Shown here: piece by piece, positions 1-8,475 of the stretch | How the letters are laid out: every line of letters begins with the position of its first letter | Position numbering within the stretch: position 1 is the first letter of the stretch | From: Spirochaetaceae bacterium | GTDB lineage: Bacteria > Spirochaetota > Leptospiria > Leptospirales > Leptonemataceae | Length of the DNA stretch: 64,000 nucleotides | NCBI GenBank assembly: GCA_002730875.1 | Contig: PCBI01000017.1 | Location: forward strand, 1-64,000 | Direction: 5' to 3' | The notes under the pieces: generated by a model | Databases searched by the model: none | What the model was told of the DNA's origin: nothing | What the model saw: only the letters and a program-made list of their open reading frames with translations | Position numbers and translations under genes: made by a program

Positions 1-57
1 AAATACAACTTCCGAGCATCCAGAGAAATATGCAGAAGCGGATACAATTTTTCATCA

Positions 58-351
58 TTAATCGCAGCAAAAATTGTCAAACAACGGGATGCTTGTTATA
101 GGAAGACCCAATCCTGTCAGCTCATTCACCGACGGCAACACGGTCCCTGCCAGCGCATTCAACGCCCCGAGCGTGTCTCCTTCCAGCATGTTGTCCACCA
201 GCGAAGTATACGCATGAATTTGGGCTATGCTCACCGGTATCTGTTGTTCAACTCCAAATAACGTCATAGTTGGTTTACTATAGAGATGCCAGGCCTTCTG
301 TAAGAGGCTGCCCTGCCACCAGGACTTGATCGCGGGCCACGCCACACTCAC
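58..351 (-). CDS. orphan C-terminal fragment, related to the fragment at 1101-1706
   Basis: Short open frame of 97 codons beginning at a GTG a few codons after an in-frame TAG. The codons before the GTG read G-W-V, so the frame reads GWVVSVAWPA, which matches GWVVNVAIPW inside the 1101-1706 protein. At DNA level 340-360 and 1365-1385 differ by one base in 21. The rest differs completely, so the two look like alternative C-terminal tips behind a shared junction. No Shine-Dalgarno precedes the GTG, so this may not be translated and could be a remnant of a larger gene. Function unknown; a large surface or polymorphic protein is an inference. Confidence 0.45.
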   Translation of the reverse strand: MSVAWPAIKSWWQGSLLQKAWHLYSKPTMTLFGVEQQIPVSIAQIHAYTSLVDNMLEGDTLGALNALAGTVLPSVNELTGLGLPITSIPLFDNFCCD

Positions 352-386
352 TACCCAGCCCTACTGCGGAAAAGTGGATAGAGCTT

Positions 387-764
387 CTACTCTTCCGGCG
401 GGGAGACATACACCGGATATCCGGTAATCCTCCAGCAGAGCCTTAGATTCAATCGGCCGTAAATCGATGCCAATTTGTATTGACGCGCATACAAATGGAT
501 TTCGGCTTTTGCCAATGCGTTGGCTCCCTTTCCCGCCAATTCGATCCTTGAAGACTCTATGAGAGCCTTTAAGGATGGGATACCTGAGCCATACCTACGC
601 TCTGAACCATTACACAGCTCTCTGACATAGAGGTCCGTTTCGCGGTATTCGAATTCTACGGTTTCATCTCCGACCTGCAGAACAGCCCTCTCATCAAAGG
701 TTGTACACGAGGTTACAAAGAGAAACGATAGGACAATCAATCCATTTGCTTTAGTAGAATGCAT
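387..764 (-). CDS. small putative lipoprotein, unknown function
   Basis: 125 residues. An N-terminal hydrophobic stretch ends in a lipobox-like VTSC with the candidate lipid-modified Cys near residue 20. The remainder is polar, with two further Cys residues and a C-terminal hydrophobic patch. A GGGGA stretch just upstream of the ATG is a plausible ribosome site. It overlaps the 3' end of the next upstream gene (737-1123) by 28 bases, so the two are probably co-transcribed. No family recognised. Its position beside an orphan C-terminal fragment would fit an immunity-type or chaperone lipoprotein, but nothing in the sequence proves that. Confidence 0.6.
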   Translation of the reverse strand: MHSTKANGLIVLSFLFVTSCTTFDERAVLQVGDETVEFEYRETDLYVRELCNGSERRYGSGIPSLKALIESSRIELAGKGANALAKAEIHLYARQYKLASIYGRLNLRLCWRITGYPVYVSPPEE

Positions 765-1123
765 GGAATCCCCGCAACCGTTTTGTCACCAAAGACCAAG
801 GTACCGTAGCGAACCAGCACCCTGGAGTGCGGACCATTTTTCCGGTCCAATATCTGAACCGTCTCCTTCGCAATGTCAATCGGATGCCGAACAATAGCAT
901 TGTCCTGAACCTTGCAGAGCTCCGCATCCCATTCGACTGGCGTTGCAACACCTTCCGCTGATTCTTTAGACTGTTCCAGGTAAAGGATCGGGATGGAATT
1001 CGCTTCATCCCGCACAGGAACCTTGTTGTACGCACCCGTGCAGCTCCAGGCGACTGTAGTCACCGTCAATATCACGGATGAAATGTAGAATGCTCGCGCT
1101 CTAGAGAATATCCCAGCCTTCAT
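737..1123 (-). CDS. small putative lipoprotein, unknown function
   Basis: 128 residues from the ATG at 1123, chosen over an upstream TTG because a GGAGAGG ribosome site sits a few bases before it. The signal segment ends in a lipobox-like AWSC. The mature part has a few Cys residues and no recognised domain. The 5' end overlaps the 3' end of the 1101-1706 fragment by 23 bases, and its 3' end overlaps the next lipoprotein, giving a tightly packed leftward operon. Function unknown. Confidence 0.6.
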   Translation of the reverse strand: MKAGIFSRARAFYISSVILTVTTVAWSCTGAYNKVPVRDEANSIPILYLEQSKESAEGVATPVEWDAELCKVQDNAIVRHPIDIAKETVQILDRKNGPHSRVLVRYGTLVFGDKTVAGIPCILLKQMD

Positions 1124-1706
1124 GCACCTCTCCAAGAGCCGATGTAATGACTCCGTCGATGAGAAAATTCGATTCTAAATCAAAATATCCCAAAGGCGAA
1201 AATGCAGAATAAAGAAGACCTAATGGGTTCCCGTCTACAATCGCCTTGCCGTACCCGAATACCTTGCCGGCCTGCACCCAGGAAAAATCAAAAACCCCCG
1301 GCCACACAGCGGAATCCAAAAAGCCTGTAACTGCCGGAATCGCAGTCTCTGTCACCCACGGAATCGCCACATTCACTACCCAGCCGTAGCAATATATTAC
1401 GCACAGGGCCACCGCCAGGACTCCGACGGCAGCTGCAATGGTCCGCCCAATGAACGTCAGCGGCTCCCGCTTCAATGGCTGTAATACTTGCTTATCATAC
1501 CAGGCGATGTTTCTGTAAATCATCTTTCCTATGTTTTCATGATACCAGGCGCCCACATCCTGGGCAAAGCGCAGCGTCTTTTTCCAGGCCTCTGTCAGGA
1601 ACCGGCCAGCAGCCTCCCAGGCCTGTTTGCGGATTTCAATGGCTTTTCCGTAGGCGCCGTCTTTGCCGAATGTGGTATCCCAGAAGCGGCCCAGGGCTTT
1701 GCCCAT
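1101..1706 (-). CDS. orphan C-terminal region of a large membrane-associated protein
   Basis: 201 residues from an ATG with no clear ribosome site. The same frame stays open for about 19 codons upstream of the ATG and reads a Gly/aromatic-rich stretch (GWFFGGGYADFLHDM) until a TGA, which suggests the 5' part of a longer gene is missing. Residues 1-80 are amphipathic and rich in Trp, Lys and Phe. One strong membrane segment lies near residues 85-108, followed by the GWVV junction shared with 58-351 and then a unique tip. The architecture recalls C-terminal modules of very large leptospiral or polymorphic proteins, but the family is not proven. Confidence 0.5.
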   Translation of the reverse strand: MGKALGRFWDTTFGKDGAYGKAIEIRKQAWEAAGRFLTEAWKKTLRFAQDVGAWYHENIGKMIYRNIAWYDKQVLQPLKREPLTFIGRTIAAAVGVLAVALCVIYCYGWVVNVAIPWVTETAIPAVTGFLDSAVWPGVFDFSWVQAGKVFGYGKAIVDGNPLGLLYSAFSPLGYFDLESNFLIDGVITSALGEVHEGWDIL

Positions 1707-1791
1707 ATCATGCAGGAAATCTGCGTAGCCGCCTCCAAAGAACCAGCCGGTTCTGGATGATTTCCGCGTTCAACCCGGGTTAAGAAGGTAG

Positions 1792-1818
1792 CGTCCCGGG
1801 CTCAGACGAGCCGGGACG
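1792..1818 (-). terminator. GC-rich hairpin downstream of the TRL lipoprotein operon
   Basis: Arms GTCCCGGGCTC and GAGCCGGGAC pair with one bulged base around a four-base loop, starting 7 bases beyond the stop of the last TRL gene in the leftward direction. There is no U-tract, so it may be a Rho-assisted terminator or a 3'-end stabilising structure. Confidence 0.35.
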
Positions 1819-1824
1819 GGTCGA

Positions 1825-2172
1825 TTAGCTTCCCCAGACGATGATGCATTCACGGTGAAACACCAGTCCACCGATGACGGCCAGAGAACTGTGATCCACA
1901 ATGGCGATCTCGGAAATTCCGCCCTGCTTCATCGCCTCCTCAAGGCTCTTGCCTCCACCATAGAAAAAAGGAAACAACAATACTGATCCATAGGAGCAGG
2001 ATTCTCCTCGTTTCTCGACTGCACCGTTCCCAATCAGGTTGCCGGTGTTTCGGTCATGGACCGTGTGCTCAGTGGATGTAACCAGCACACCTTGCATCGG
2101 TGATGAAATACATTGGGCGGTTAGCAGCGCCAGAGCAATCATTCCAGAGATAATACCTATTCTTCGTCTCAT
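1825..2172 (-). CDS. TRL-family lipoprotein, copy 1
   Basis: 115 residues with a signal peptide and a Cys near residue 21 that could be lipidated (AQCIS). The mature part has the TRL-like pattern: a GVL(V/F) strand, a G-E-S-C-S-Y motif, an aliphatic strand, a short helix with K-x-G-G-I, then I-x-x-V-D-H and a final C-I-(I/V)-V strand. It is the third of three tandem homologues. A strong AGGAGG ribosome site overlaps the stop codon of the preceding gene, so translation is probably coupled. Role of TRL proteins unknown; likely envelope-anchored. Confidence 0.75.
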   Translation of the reverse strand: MRRRIGIISGMIALALLTAQCISSPMQGVLVTSTEHTVHDRNTGNLIGNGAVEKRGESCSYGSVLLFPFFYGGGKSLEEAMKQGGISEIAIVDHSSLAVIGGLVFHRECIIVWGS

Positions 2173-2181
2173 AAATTCCTC

Positions 2182-2520
2182 CTAACGCTCCCCTGTAACG
2201 ACGGTACAATAGTTTCGGTAAAGAAATGATAGCACGTTCAGAGCCGAATGATCCACGGTGGCAATGCGTCTGATGTTGTTTTCCTTTGCGATTTGCCCTG
2301 CTCCGGCATCACCAGCTGCAAAGAGCATCAAGATTTGATGCTGACAGCCTTCTGCCGACACGTCAGCGGAAACCTCATTGGAGGCATTCACAGCCCCTGC
2401 GAACTTCACGCTACTAAAGAGAACACCGCTGGCCGGTCCCGTAGCGCAGGAAAAAGTCCCAAGAACGATGAACAGCGCTCCCAGTAATAATAGATTCTTT
2501 AAAACTCTACGTTCTATCAT
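2182..2520 (-). CDS. TRL-family lipoprotein, copy 2
   Basis: 112 residues from the ATG at 2520, which overlaps the TGA of copy 3 as ATGA and is preferred to an upstream TTG. Lipobox GTFSC. The TRL signature is present but diverged: E-G-C-x-H replaces the G-E-x-C-S-Y of the other copies, and an AATVDH-like block plus C-T-V-V-T-G close the domain. It sits between two paralogues in one operon, which points to tandem duplication followed by divergence. Function unknown. Confidence 0.75.
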   Translation of the reverse strand: MIERRVLKNLLLLGALFIVLGTFSCATGPASGVLFSSVKFAGAVNASNEVSADVSAEGCQHQILMLFAAGDAGAGQIAKENNIRRIATVDHSALNVLSFLYRNYCTVVTGER

Positions 2521-2918
2521 GATCCTGTCACCACCGTACAATTCATTTGAAAGACCGAGCCCAGCACAGCCATGATTCTTTGCTCCACGGAGGCCACCTT
2601 CTGGATAGAGCCGTTCTTTTTGGCGGTTTCAATGGACTGATCGCCAAAAGCTGCAAGCCAGAGGACGCCGTAGGAGCACGCTTCGCCAGATTTTGTATTC
2701 TTGGCATTAAACCCAACCTGTTGCGGGACCGTATTGGTATGGAACAATAGTCCTCCCTTGGCCATTATAGTAGGAGAATGCTGGTATTCGGGAGCTGGAT
2801 TGGTATTGGCTCGATACCCCCTGGTCAGGGCTATATCTCCATTCGCGATATCCAACCCCATACAACCGATATTGCTGATAGTAATTCCCAGAACTACTAT
2901 CCAGTATTTGATGTTCAT
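2517..2918 (-). CDS. TRL-family lipoprotein, copy 3 (first gene of the operon)
   Basis: 133 residues, starting at an ATG behind a strong GGAGGAAG ribosome site. Lipobox-like SNIGC after the signal core. The TRL domain is the most typical of the three, with S-G-E-A-C-S-Y-G, A-A-F-G-D-x-S-I, the K-K-x-G-S-I-x-K-V-A-S-V helix-strand and C-T-V-V-T-G at the C-terminus. Compared with copies 1 and 2 it has an extra 20-residue segment after the signal. As first gene it probably carries the operon promoter in the 316-base gap upstream. Confidence 0.8.
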   Translation of the reverse strand: MNIKYWIVVLGITISNIGCMGLDIANGDIALTRGYRANTNPAPEYQHSPTIMAKGGLLFHTNTVPQQVGFNAKNTKSGEACSYGVLWLAAFGDQSIETAKKNGSIQKVASVEQRIMAVLGSVFQMNCTVVTGS

Positions 2919-3166
2919 TCTATCTTCCTCCTCTTTGTTCTTGCCTGAAATGATCCGAGCGATAGGTGCCTCCGACCCGATTCACAGTGATTGCATCGGG
3001 ACCCTTGCCGATTGCACAAACCAAGCGAGGCGGAGACAAAAGCTCCCACTTCCTTCAGCCTCTGGACCAAAAATAGACGGGAAACGATTCCTTAGCTCGG
3101 GCCGCTCATACACCCCGTCAAGAGAATTTCTGTATTAATTAATATATAGCCCGTAACTCTTGATGC

Positions 3167-3197
3167 TTGACAAATTAAACAAGTACCGGCATATATA
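3167..3197 (+). promoter_or_regulatory. sigma-70-like promoter for the outer-membrane protein gene
   Basis: A perfect TTGACA at 3167-3172 is followed by CATATA at 3190 (17-base spacing) overlapping TATATA at 3192. The start codon lies about 40 bases downstream. The surrounding gap (2919-3234) is locally AT-rich and otherwise holds no gene I can support. Confidence 0.5.
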
Positions 3198-3234
3198 CCC
3201 AGGCACCACTCAGCCGTGAAAGCTCAGGTATCCT

Positions 3235-4182
3235 ATGAATCGTATAAGAACAAGTGATCTATCCATAATTAACAGCATTATATTCAAGCAGGAGCGCCCA
3301 TCGTCCTGTAACTTCCTGAGGGCGAAGTTTTCTGCGCTTTTCCCTCTTCTCTTTCTGTTTATGCTGATTCTCGGTGGACCGCTTAAAGCGGAATCTAATT
3401 TCACTAAAGGGTTCTCCATTTATGTAGGAGGGGCCCATTCTGTGGATGAGTATTCGGCCAGGCCGGACGTGGGAGATGCACTTGCCCGGATAGGGTTCGG
3501 TCGCCTCTTCTTGAATATTGGCGGCACGGGTTATTCAACCCTGGAAAACGCCGTTCTCCTGGAGAGTTCCAATACGAGCCGTCGAAAGATAATCGACAAT
3601 CAGTTCCGGGCAGGAATCCACAAAGACATTCAGGCCATCCCTTTTCTCAGGATCAATGCGGGCATTACCTATGGAAGCGGCGTAGAGAAATGCCTGCTCA
3701 ACTGCTTCGAGTTAACGCGGCTGGCCTATCTGCAATTCCTGGCCAACTCTCCCCAGCAGGCCATTTCAGCGCTGGCCTACAGCTATGCCTTTCCCCTGCC
3801 CATTCCCGCACCGGAGTCATATTCCAGAGGTAATGAGGCCTACTCTTTCGACTATTTCATGCTTGAAGGCGGTATTAGCCTGCATCCCTATCGCGACCAG
3901 AAATGGGATCCCTACCTGGGTCTGGATGTCGGGCTCGGAACCTGCAACATTGATATCAAAGTAAACGGATCTTGCCGCACCTACAAGCTGGCTCCCAAAG
4001 TGGGAATCCAGATGAACTTCTCAGAACGGTTCTTCGTCTACACACAGCTGGAGTATGAGCACCAGAAATTTCAGATTGTGCAATCCGTGGAGAATTCAGA
4101 GGGCGGGACGGACACTTACGTCCTGGAAAGCCCTACGTTTAGCAAACGCACGTGGTCCTTTGGCATTGGCTACAATCTCTGA
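3235..4182 (+). CDS. outer-membrane beta-barrel protein, unknown function
   Basis: 315 residues. A long n-region of about 30 residues precedes a hydrophobic core ending in GGPLKA, a good signal-peptidase I site. The mature part has alternating amphipathic strands with aromatic ends (FSIYVGG, YLGLDVGLG, FFVYTQLEYEH), two Cys residues close together near residues 143-147 (EKCLLNC), and a final strand SFGIGYNL. That last strand ends in Leu rather than the usual Phe. No closer family recognised; OmpA-like or OprF-like eight-strand barrels are possible. It stands alone, with its own promoter, between minus-strand blocks. Confidence 0.7.
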   Translation: MNRIRTSDLSIINSIIFKQERPSSCNFLRAKFSALFPLLFLFMLILGGPLKAESNFTKGFSIYVGGAHSVDEYSARPDVGDALARIGFGRLFLNIGGTGYSTLENAVLLESSNTSRRKIIDNQFRAGIHKDIQAIPFLRINAGITYGSGVEKCLLNCFELTRLAYLQFLANSPQQAISALAYSYAFPLPIPAPESYSRGNEAYSFDYFMLEGGISLHPYRDQKWDPYLGLDVGLGTCNIDIKVNGSCRTYKLAPKVGIQMNFSERFFVYTQLEYEHQKFQIVQSVENSEGGTDTYVLESPTFSKRTWSFGIGYNL

Positions 4183-4257
4183 TCAGGTAATCGGGCGGAC
4201 GCCGGTAGCGCGGACTGCACAAACCGCTGCATAACAGGTCCAAAGCCCAGCCTAAAG

Positions 4258-4285
4258 CCGGGGATTGCGGTCCGGGGATTGCGGT
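4258..4285 (+). repeat. perfect 14-bp tandem duplication
   Basis: CCGGGGATTGCGGT occurs twice back to back between two converging genes. No coding region crosses it. Probably a slippage duplication. Confidence 0.85.
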
Positions 4286-4387
4286 CCTTCTGCCAGGACC
4301 GCCCTGTCGCCCTTTAACTCGATTGCCGGCCCCGAGGCTCGAGAGCCGCCCATGGGGTCGCCAGAAACGATACACTCTGTGATGTTC

Positions 4388-5233
4388 TTAAATCAGCGAA
4401 ACGTCTCGCCCCTGCGCAGACTGCAGCGTATGCAGAAGTAGCATGGCAATGGTCATGGGACCCACGCCGCCTGGCACCGGGGTGATGGCGCTGGCTCTCT
4501 TCGAGCAGCTTTCGAAGTCCGCATCGCCCACATTGCCCTTGTTATATCCTGCATCGATTACGACGGCTCCTTCTTTAAGCCAGTCGCCCTGAACAAAGTT
4601 AGGCTTCCCGCAGGCAGCAAATACCAGATCCGCCTGTTTCACATGCGAAGGTAGATCCTTTGTCTTTGAATGACAAACCGTAACCGTGGCATTGGCCTGA
4701 ATCAGAAGCGCTGCCAGCGGACGCCCCAGGATGGCGGATCGTCCCACCACCACCGCATGTTTGCCTTCCGGTTCTATGCCGTAATGGCTCATCATCCGCA
4801 TGATGCCCGCCGGTGTGCAGGAAGGATAGGAAGGCAGACCAAAGCTCATGAGACCGTAGCCCTGTGTAGTGACTCCGTCCACATCTTTGTCGATGGCAAT
4901 GGCATCGAAGCAGGCCCGCTCATCGATTTGCTCCGGTACGGGGTGCTGTAGCAGTATTCCGTGGACATCCGGATTGGCATTTAGCCGCTGTATTTCTTCC
5001 AGAAGTTCGGCGGTGGTGGTTGTTTCCGGCAGATCCCGGCGGATGGAATGCATTCCCGCCTGTTCGCAGGCCTTTACCTTCATTTTAACGTAGGTTTCGC
5101 TGGCAGGGTCCTGCCCCACCAGTATGGTAGCCAGACAGGGTATGGTTTTGTCTTCAGCCTTCCGTTTCTCGATTTGCTTTCGGATATCCTCTCGGATTTC
5201 CAGGGATAATGTTTTTCCGTCCAGTAGAGTCAC
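4388..5233 (-). CDS. folD: bifunctional methylenetetrahydrofolate dehydrogenase/cyclohydrolase
   Basis: 281 residues, full length for FolD. It interconverts 5,10-methylene-, methenyl- and 10-formyl-tetrahydrofolate using NADP in the cytoplasm. The active-site Tyr48-x-x-x-Lys52 pair, Gln96 (GILLQHPVP), Asp119 (KDVDG) and the PGGVGPMT signature near the C-terminus are all present, with the nucleotide-binding GRSxILGRP loop. The usual GILVQLPLP is replaced by LLQHPVP, a lineage variant. The start is a GTG overlapping the TGA of the upstream lipoprotein gene as GTGA, implying translational coupling. Confidence 0.97.
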   Translation of the reverse strand: MTLLDGKTLSLEIREDIRKQIEKRKAEDKTIPCLATILVGQDPASETYVKMKVKACEQAGMHSIRRDLPETTTTAELLEEIQRLNANPDVHGILLQHPVPEQIDERACFDAIAIDKDVDGVTTQGYGLMSFGLPSYPSCTPAGIMRMMSHYGIEPEGKHAVVVGRSAILGRPLAALLIQANATVTVCHSKTKDLPSHVKQADLVFAACGKPNFVQGDWLKEGAVVIDAGYNKGNVGDADFESCSKRASAITPVPGGVGPMTIAMLLLHTLQSAQGRDVSLI

Positions 5234-5706
5234 TTTTTCTTGTACGTTCCTTTCATTCTGCAGTATTCAAAGTCATAAAGAAATTCCACGGACTGGATTT
5301 CAAACCGTTCTTTGTGGTCGGGATAACTTCCGCTCTGAAGCTCCGCTTCCAGTAGCAGCCTTGCCGCCTCCCTGGATGTGGTCTGTTTCATGGCCGTGCT
5401 ATCCTTATCAATAGCGTTTTTGGAGGCCCGGCCGGTTACGATCAGTTCCATGTTTCCGTTTTCCAGAACGTGTCGCTCGATTCCGGTGGGGATTTCGGGC
5501 CTAAAAAATGTCTTACAGGAAGACAGGGCAGCAAAACAAATCAGGCAAATCAGACCGATCCGCAGCCCTGAACGGAGCGCCCGTGAACGTTGGCCCGCTG
5601 GCCTGCGACCCGGCAACCGAAGGTTTGGGCGTCCATCCAGGCGGGACAGGACGGCCCTGTCCGATTTGTAATGTTTAGACCGACGGGTGCGGGCAGATAA
5701 AGTCAT
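5230..5706 (-). CDS. putative lipoprotein, unknown function
   Basis: 158 residues if the ATG at 5706 is used. The first 48 residues are unusually Arg-rich for a signal n-region, followed by a hydrophobic core and lipobox ALSSC, so the true start may be an internal GTG or TTG. The mature part (about 90 residues) is an alpha/beta mixture with VTGRAS and a Lys-rich C-terminus, somewhat like LPP20-type lipoproteins that carry VTGRA-like motifs. It is coupled to folD by a GTGA overlap, though no functional link is obvious. Confidence 0.65.
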   Translation of the reverse strand: MTLSARTRRSKHYKSDRAVLSRLDGRPNLRLPGRRPAGQRSRALRSGLRIGLICLICFAALSSCKTFFRPEIPTGIERHVLENGNMELIVTGRASKNAIDKDSTAMKQTTSREAARLLLEAELQSGSYPDHKERFEIQSVEFLYDFEYCRMKGTYKKK

Positions 5707-6055
5707 GGCATGTCTCCTACAGGACCTTGGACTGAAATCAGAGCCAGCGAGTTGTCGCTTTTCTGGTTTTCAGAGACCGCCGATGCCACCGGTTCCTCCC
5801 TGCTTATCCAGAACTCCCTATTCCCTATTGGCCCCGGCGACCGCAATCCATGGCATAGCCTTACAGCCCCGTGGCGGGATCCATCCACCGCAAATCTGGC
5901 GGCTGGCCCCCCGAAATACAACCGGGCGGTGACCACCGCGGCGCAGCCCGTGCCGCAACCTGGCGGTGGTAGCCCGGGGGTGCAACACGGCAACACGGTG
6001 CGGGCGGGTTGCACCCTTCGTTTAGCTCGCGTTAAGTCTTTTCAGAACGCCGGAA
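5707..6055. other. intergenic region with a hairpin at 5978-6016
   Basis: 349 bases between leuD and the lipoprotein gene, both leftward. Only Pro/Gly/Arg-rich shadow frames cross it and no ribosome site or domain supports a gene. Arms GGGTGCAAC (5978) and GTTGCACCC (ending 6016) pair perfectly around a 21-base loop about 40 bases beyond the leuD stop. This could end leuCD transcription, although no U-tract follows. Confidence 0.4.
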
Positions 6056-6685
6056 TCAGCTGGCCTTCGCCGGAAACATGAAATCGTATTTCTGTTCGTA
6101 GCCCTTTTCAAAGCTATCGATGGAGTCGCCGTGACGCAGAGACAGAGCGATGTCATCGTCTCCGTTTAGCAGACACTCTTTTCTAAATGCATCCACCTCG
6201 AACTTAAACGTCTTTTCGCTACCCAGGCGCACTTCCTGCTTTTCCAGGTCCACTACAATGGGCTGACTCAGATTGGCCGAAACCCACTGAAAGATCTCTT
6301 CTACTTCTGCGCTGCTTAGCTGCACGGGAAGCATTCCGTTCTTAAAGCAGTTGTTGTAGAAGATGTCAGCGTAGGATGGAGCGATGATGGAATAGAAGCC
6401 GTAATCCAGCAAAGCCCAGGGCGCATGCTCCCGGCTGGAGCCGCAGCCAAAGTTTTCCCGGGCCACCAGAACGCTGGCTCCCTTGAATTCCGGACGGTTC
6501 AGACTGAACTCAGGATTGGGTTTTGTGCCCTCATCGTCCAGATAGCGCCAGTCATGGAATAGATGCACTCCAAAGCCCGTGCGCTCGATCTTTTTCAGGA
6601 ATTGCTTGGGGATGATCTGATCTGTGTCTACGTTGGCCCGGTCCAGAAGCGCCGGGATGCCTTCATGTACTGTGAATGGCTTCAT
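6056..6685 (-). CDS. leuD: 3-isopropylmalate dehydratase small subunit
   Basis: 209 residues from the ATG at 6685. Longer upstream reading would run back into leuC, and the ATG overlaps the leuC stop as ATGA. LeuD forms the swivel domain that completes the aconitase-type active site with LeuC, isomerising 2- to 3-isopropylmalate in leucine synthesis. Typical features: the D-x-D-Q-I-I-P-K-Q motif near residue 22, [14 protein letters not shown] near residue 80, and [10 protein letters not shown]. The length is normal for the E. coli type. Confidence 0.97.
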   Translation of the reverse strand: MKPFTVHEGIPALLDRANVDTDQIIPKQFLKKIERTGFGVHLFHDWRYLDDEGTKPNPEFSLNRPEFKGASVLVARENFGCGSSREHAPWALLDYGFYSIIAPSYADIFYNNCFKNGMLPVQLSSAEVEEIFQWVSANLSQPIVVDLEKQEVRLGSEKTFKFEVDAFRKECLLNGDDDIALSLRHGDSIDSFEKGYEQKYDFMFPAKAS

Positions 6686-8103
6686 ACTGTAACTCCTTCT
6701 TTTGTTACCTTGCGAACATCCACAAAGTGTCCGTTCAATGCGGCCGCCGCTGCCATTTCCGGGCTTACCAGATGGGTGCGCCCTCCTTTGCCCTGTCGGC
6801 CTTCGAAGTTCCGGTTGGAGGTGGATGCGCATCTTTCGCCCACGGCAAGATTATCATCGTTCATGGCCAGACACATGGAACAGCCGGCGAATCTCCATTC
6901 GAAGCCGGCTTCGGTGAAGATCTTGTCCAGTCCTTCTTCCATGGCCTGCTTTCGCACACGACCGGAGCCGGGCACCACCATGGCTCGAATGTTCGCGGCC
7001 ACTTTCTGTCCTTTAACTACAGCCGCCGCTCGTCGCAAGTCTTCAATGCGCGAGTTGGTGCAGGAACCGATGAATACGGTGTTTATTGCAATGTCTTCGA
7101 TCTTCTGGCCTGGCTTCAGATCCATGTAGGCCAGGGCATGTCGGGCCGATTCTCGCTCCACAGGATCGGAGATGGAATCCGGATCCGGCACAGTGCCGTC
7201 CACTCCGGTTACCTGGCCTGGATTGGTGCCCCAGGTTACCTGAGGTGCGATTTCGGATCCTTTGAGTACCACTTCTCTATCATACACGGCGTCGGCATCG
7301 CTCACCAGGCTTTTCCAGTACTCGACGGCTTTATCGAAGTCGGCCCCTTTAGGAGCATAGTCCCGGCCTTTGATGTAGTCGAACGTGGTCTGATCCGGAG
7401 CAATCAGACCGGCCCGGGCGCCAGCCTCGATGGACATGTTACAGATGGTCATCCGACCTTCCATGGATAGATTCTGGATGGCTTCCCCGGCATATTCGAT
7501 TACGTAGCCGGTACCGCCGCTGGCGCTGATTTCTCCGATAATGGCAAGAACGATGTCTTTGGCGGTGACTCCGTAGCCCACCGGACCATCGATATACACT
7601 CGCATGTTTTTGGACCTTCGCTGCTGCAGAGTCTGGGTGGCCAGAACGTGCTCCACCTCGCTGGTGCCGATTCCAAAGGCCAGGGCTCCAAAAGCTCCAT
7701 GGGTGGAAGTATGGGAGTCGCCACATACAATGGTGTGGCCTGGCAGCGTAAGTCCCATCTCCGGGCCGATCACGTGGACGATCCCCTGATCTTCGTTGTT
7801 CAGGTCGAACAGCTGGATGCCGTTTTCGTTGCAGTTGTCCCGCAGGGTTTCCATCTGGATTCGGCTGATTTCGCCGGCCCCGTTCCAGTCTCTGGTCCGG
7901 GTAGAAACGTTATGATCCATGGTAGCAAAGGTAAGATCCGGTCGGCGCACCTTTCGACCGGCCAGTCTGAGCCCTTCGAATGCCTGGGGAGAAGTTACCT
8001 CATGAATTAGATGCCGATCAATATACAGAAGCGGCGCGCTTTTTCCGTCATCTGCCACCAGGTGAGCATCATAAATCTTATCATAGAGTGTTTTACCGGC
8101 CAT
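6682..8103 (-). CDS. leuC: 3-isopropylmalate dehydratase large subunit
   Basis: 473 residues from the ATG at 8103 ([10 protein letters not shown]), which matches the family start better than a TTG three codons upstream. Aconitase-family catalytic subunit binding a 4Fe-4S cluster through Cys in GSCTNS (near residue 347) and CSMC (near residues 407 and 410), as in E. coli Leu[27 protein letters not shown] and [10 protein letters not shown] are conserved. It is followed immediately by leuD. No leucine attenuator or T-box is evident upstream. Confidence 0.98.
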   Translation of the reverse strand: MAGKTLYDKIYDAHLVADDGKSAPLLYIDRHLIHEVTSPQAFEGLRLAGRKVRRPDLTFATMDHNVSTRTRDWNGAGEISRIQMETLRDNCNENGIQLFDLNNEDQGIVHVIGPEMGLTLPGHTIVCGDSHTSTHGAFGALAFGIGTSEVEHVLATQTLQQRRSKNMRVYIDGPVGYGVTAKDIVLAIIGEISASGGTGYVIEYAGEAIQNLSMEGRMTICNMSIEAGARAGLIAPDQTTFDYIKGRDYAPKGADFDKAVEYWKSLVSDADAVYDREVVLKGSEIAPQVTWGTNPGQVTGVDGTVPDPDSISDPVERESARHALAYMDLKPGQKIEDIAINTVFIGSCTNSRIEDLRRAAAVVKGQKVAANIRAMVVPGSGRVRKQAMEEGLDKIFTEAGFEWRFAGCSMCLAMNDDNLAVGERCASTSNRNFEGRQGKGGRTHLVSPEMAAAAALNGHFVDVRKVTKEGVTV

Positions 8104-8475
8104 GAAGTACAAGAAAATAAATCGGCCCTCTGGTGAAAAGGATTTGTTCTAAGGAAGAAAGCCAGGATTTGCGGTTTTCGCGGCCTGACAGGCACTCCGG
8201 AAACCTGCTGGCCAGGGTTGTGCGGGGTTCCCTCCGGCCTGTCTCCGGCCCCACTGCCAGATCAGGCTCCGTCCGGTACCGAACGCCGATATCTGGAATC
8301 CACCGGCCGTAAGCGCAATTCGAACACAGCAGGAAATCGGAGGCCGATAGGAACCGGCCAAAATGGAAGCCTCCCCAGGAAAGCTGCTGGTCATCCTCGA
8401 GCGCAAACCGCAGTTTTGTTGGAAAGTCGGAAGCCCAAAAGCCTCAAGGGGGGCCGGCGTCACAGGAAATCTGAC
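8104..8475. other. divergent intergenic region
   Basis: 372 bases between leuC (minus) and the NTF2-like gene (plus). It must hold the leuCD promoter, but I find no convincing -35/-10 pair, riboswitch or leader peptide. Frames open here are GC-rich shadows. The only clear signal is the AGGA ribosome site for the plus-strand gene at 8464. Confidence 0.5.

Noticed and set aside
2701..3138. Plus-strand frame of 145 residues overlapping a TRL gene
   Set aside because: Antisense to a clear lipoprotein gene in its first half and no family features in the rest.
4139..4375. Minus-strand frame of 78 residues after the outer-membrane gene
   Set aside because: It overlaps the barrel gene and the 14-bp duplication, and the composition is noise-like.
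5703..6014. Minus-strand frame of 103 residues between leuD and the lipoprotein gene
   Set aside because: Pro/Gly/Arg composition, no ribosome site, and it overlaps the start of the lipoprotein gene.
6676..7470. Plus-strand frame of 264 residues antisense to leuC and leuD
   Set aside because: Shadow of well-identified coding sequence on the other strand.
8218..8475. 86-residue N-terminal extension of the NTF2-like gene
   Set aside because: Low-complexity Arg/Gly/Pro sequence; the internal ATG at 8476 has a proper ribosome site.
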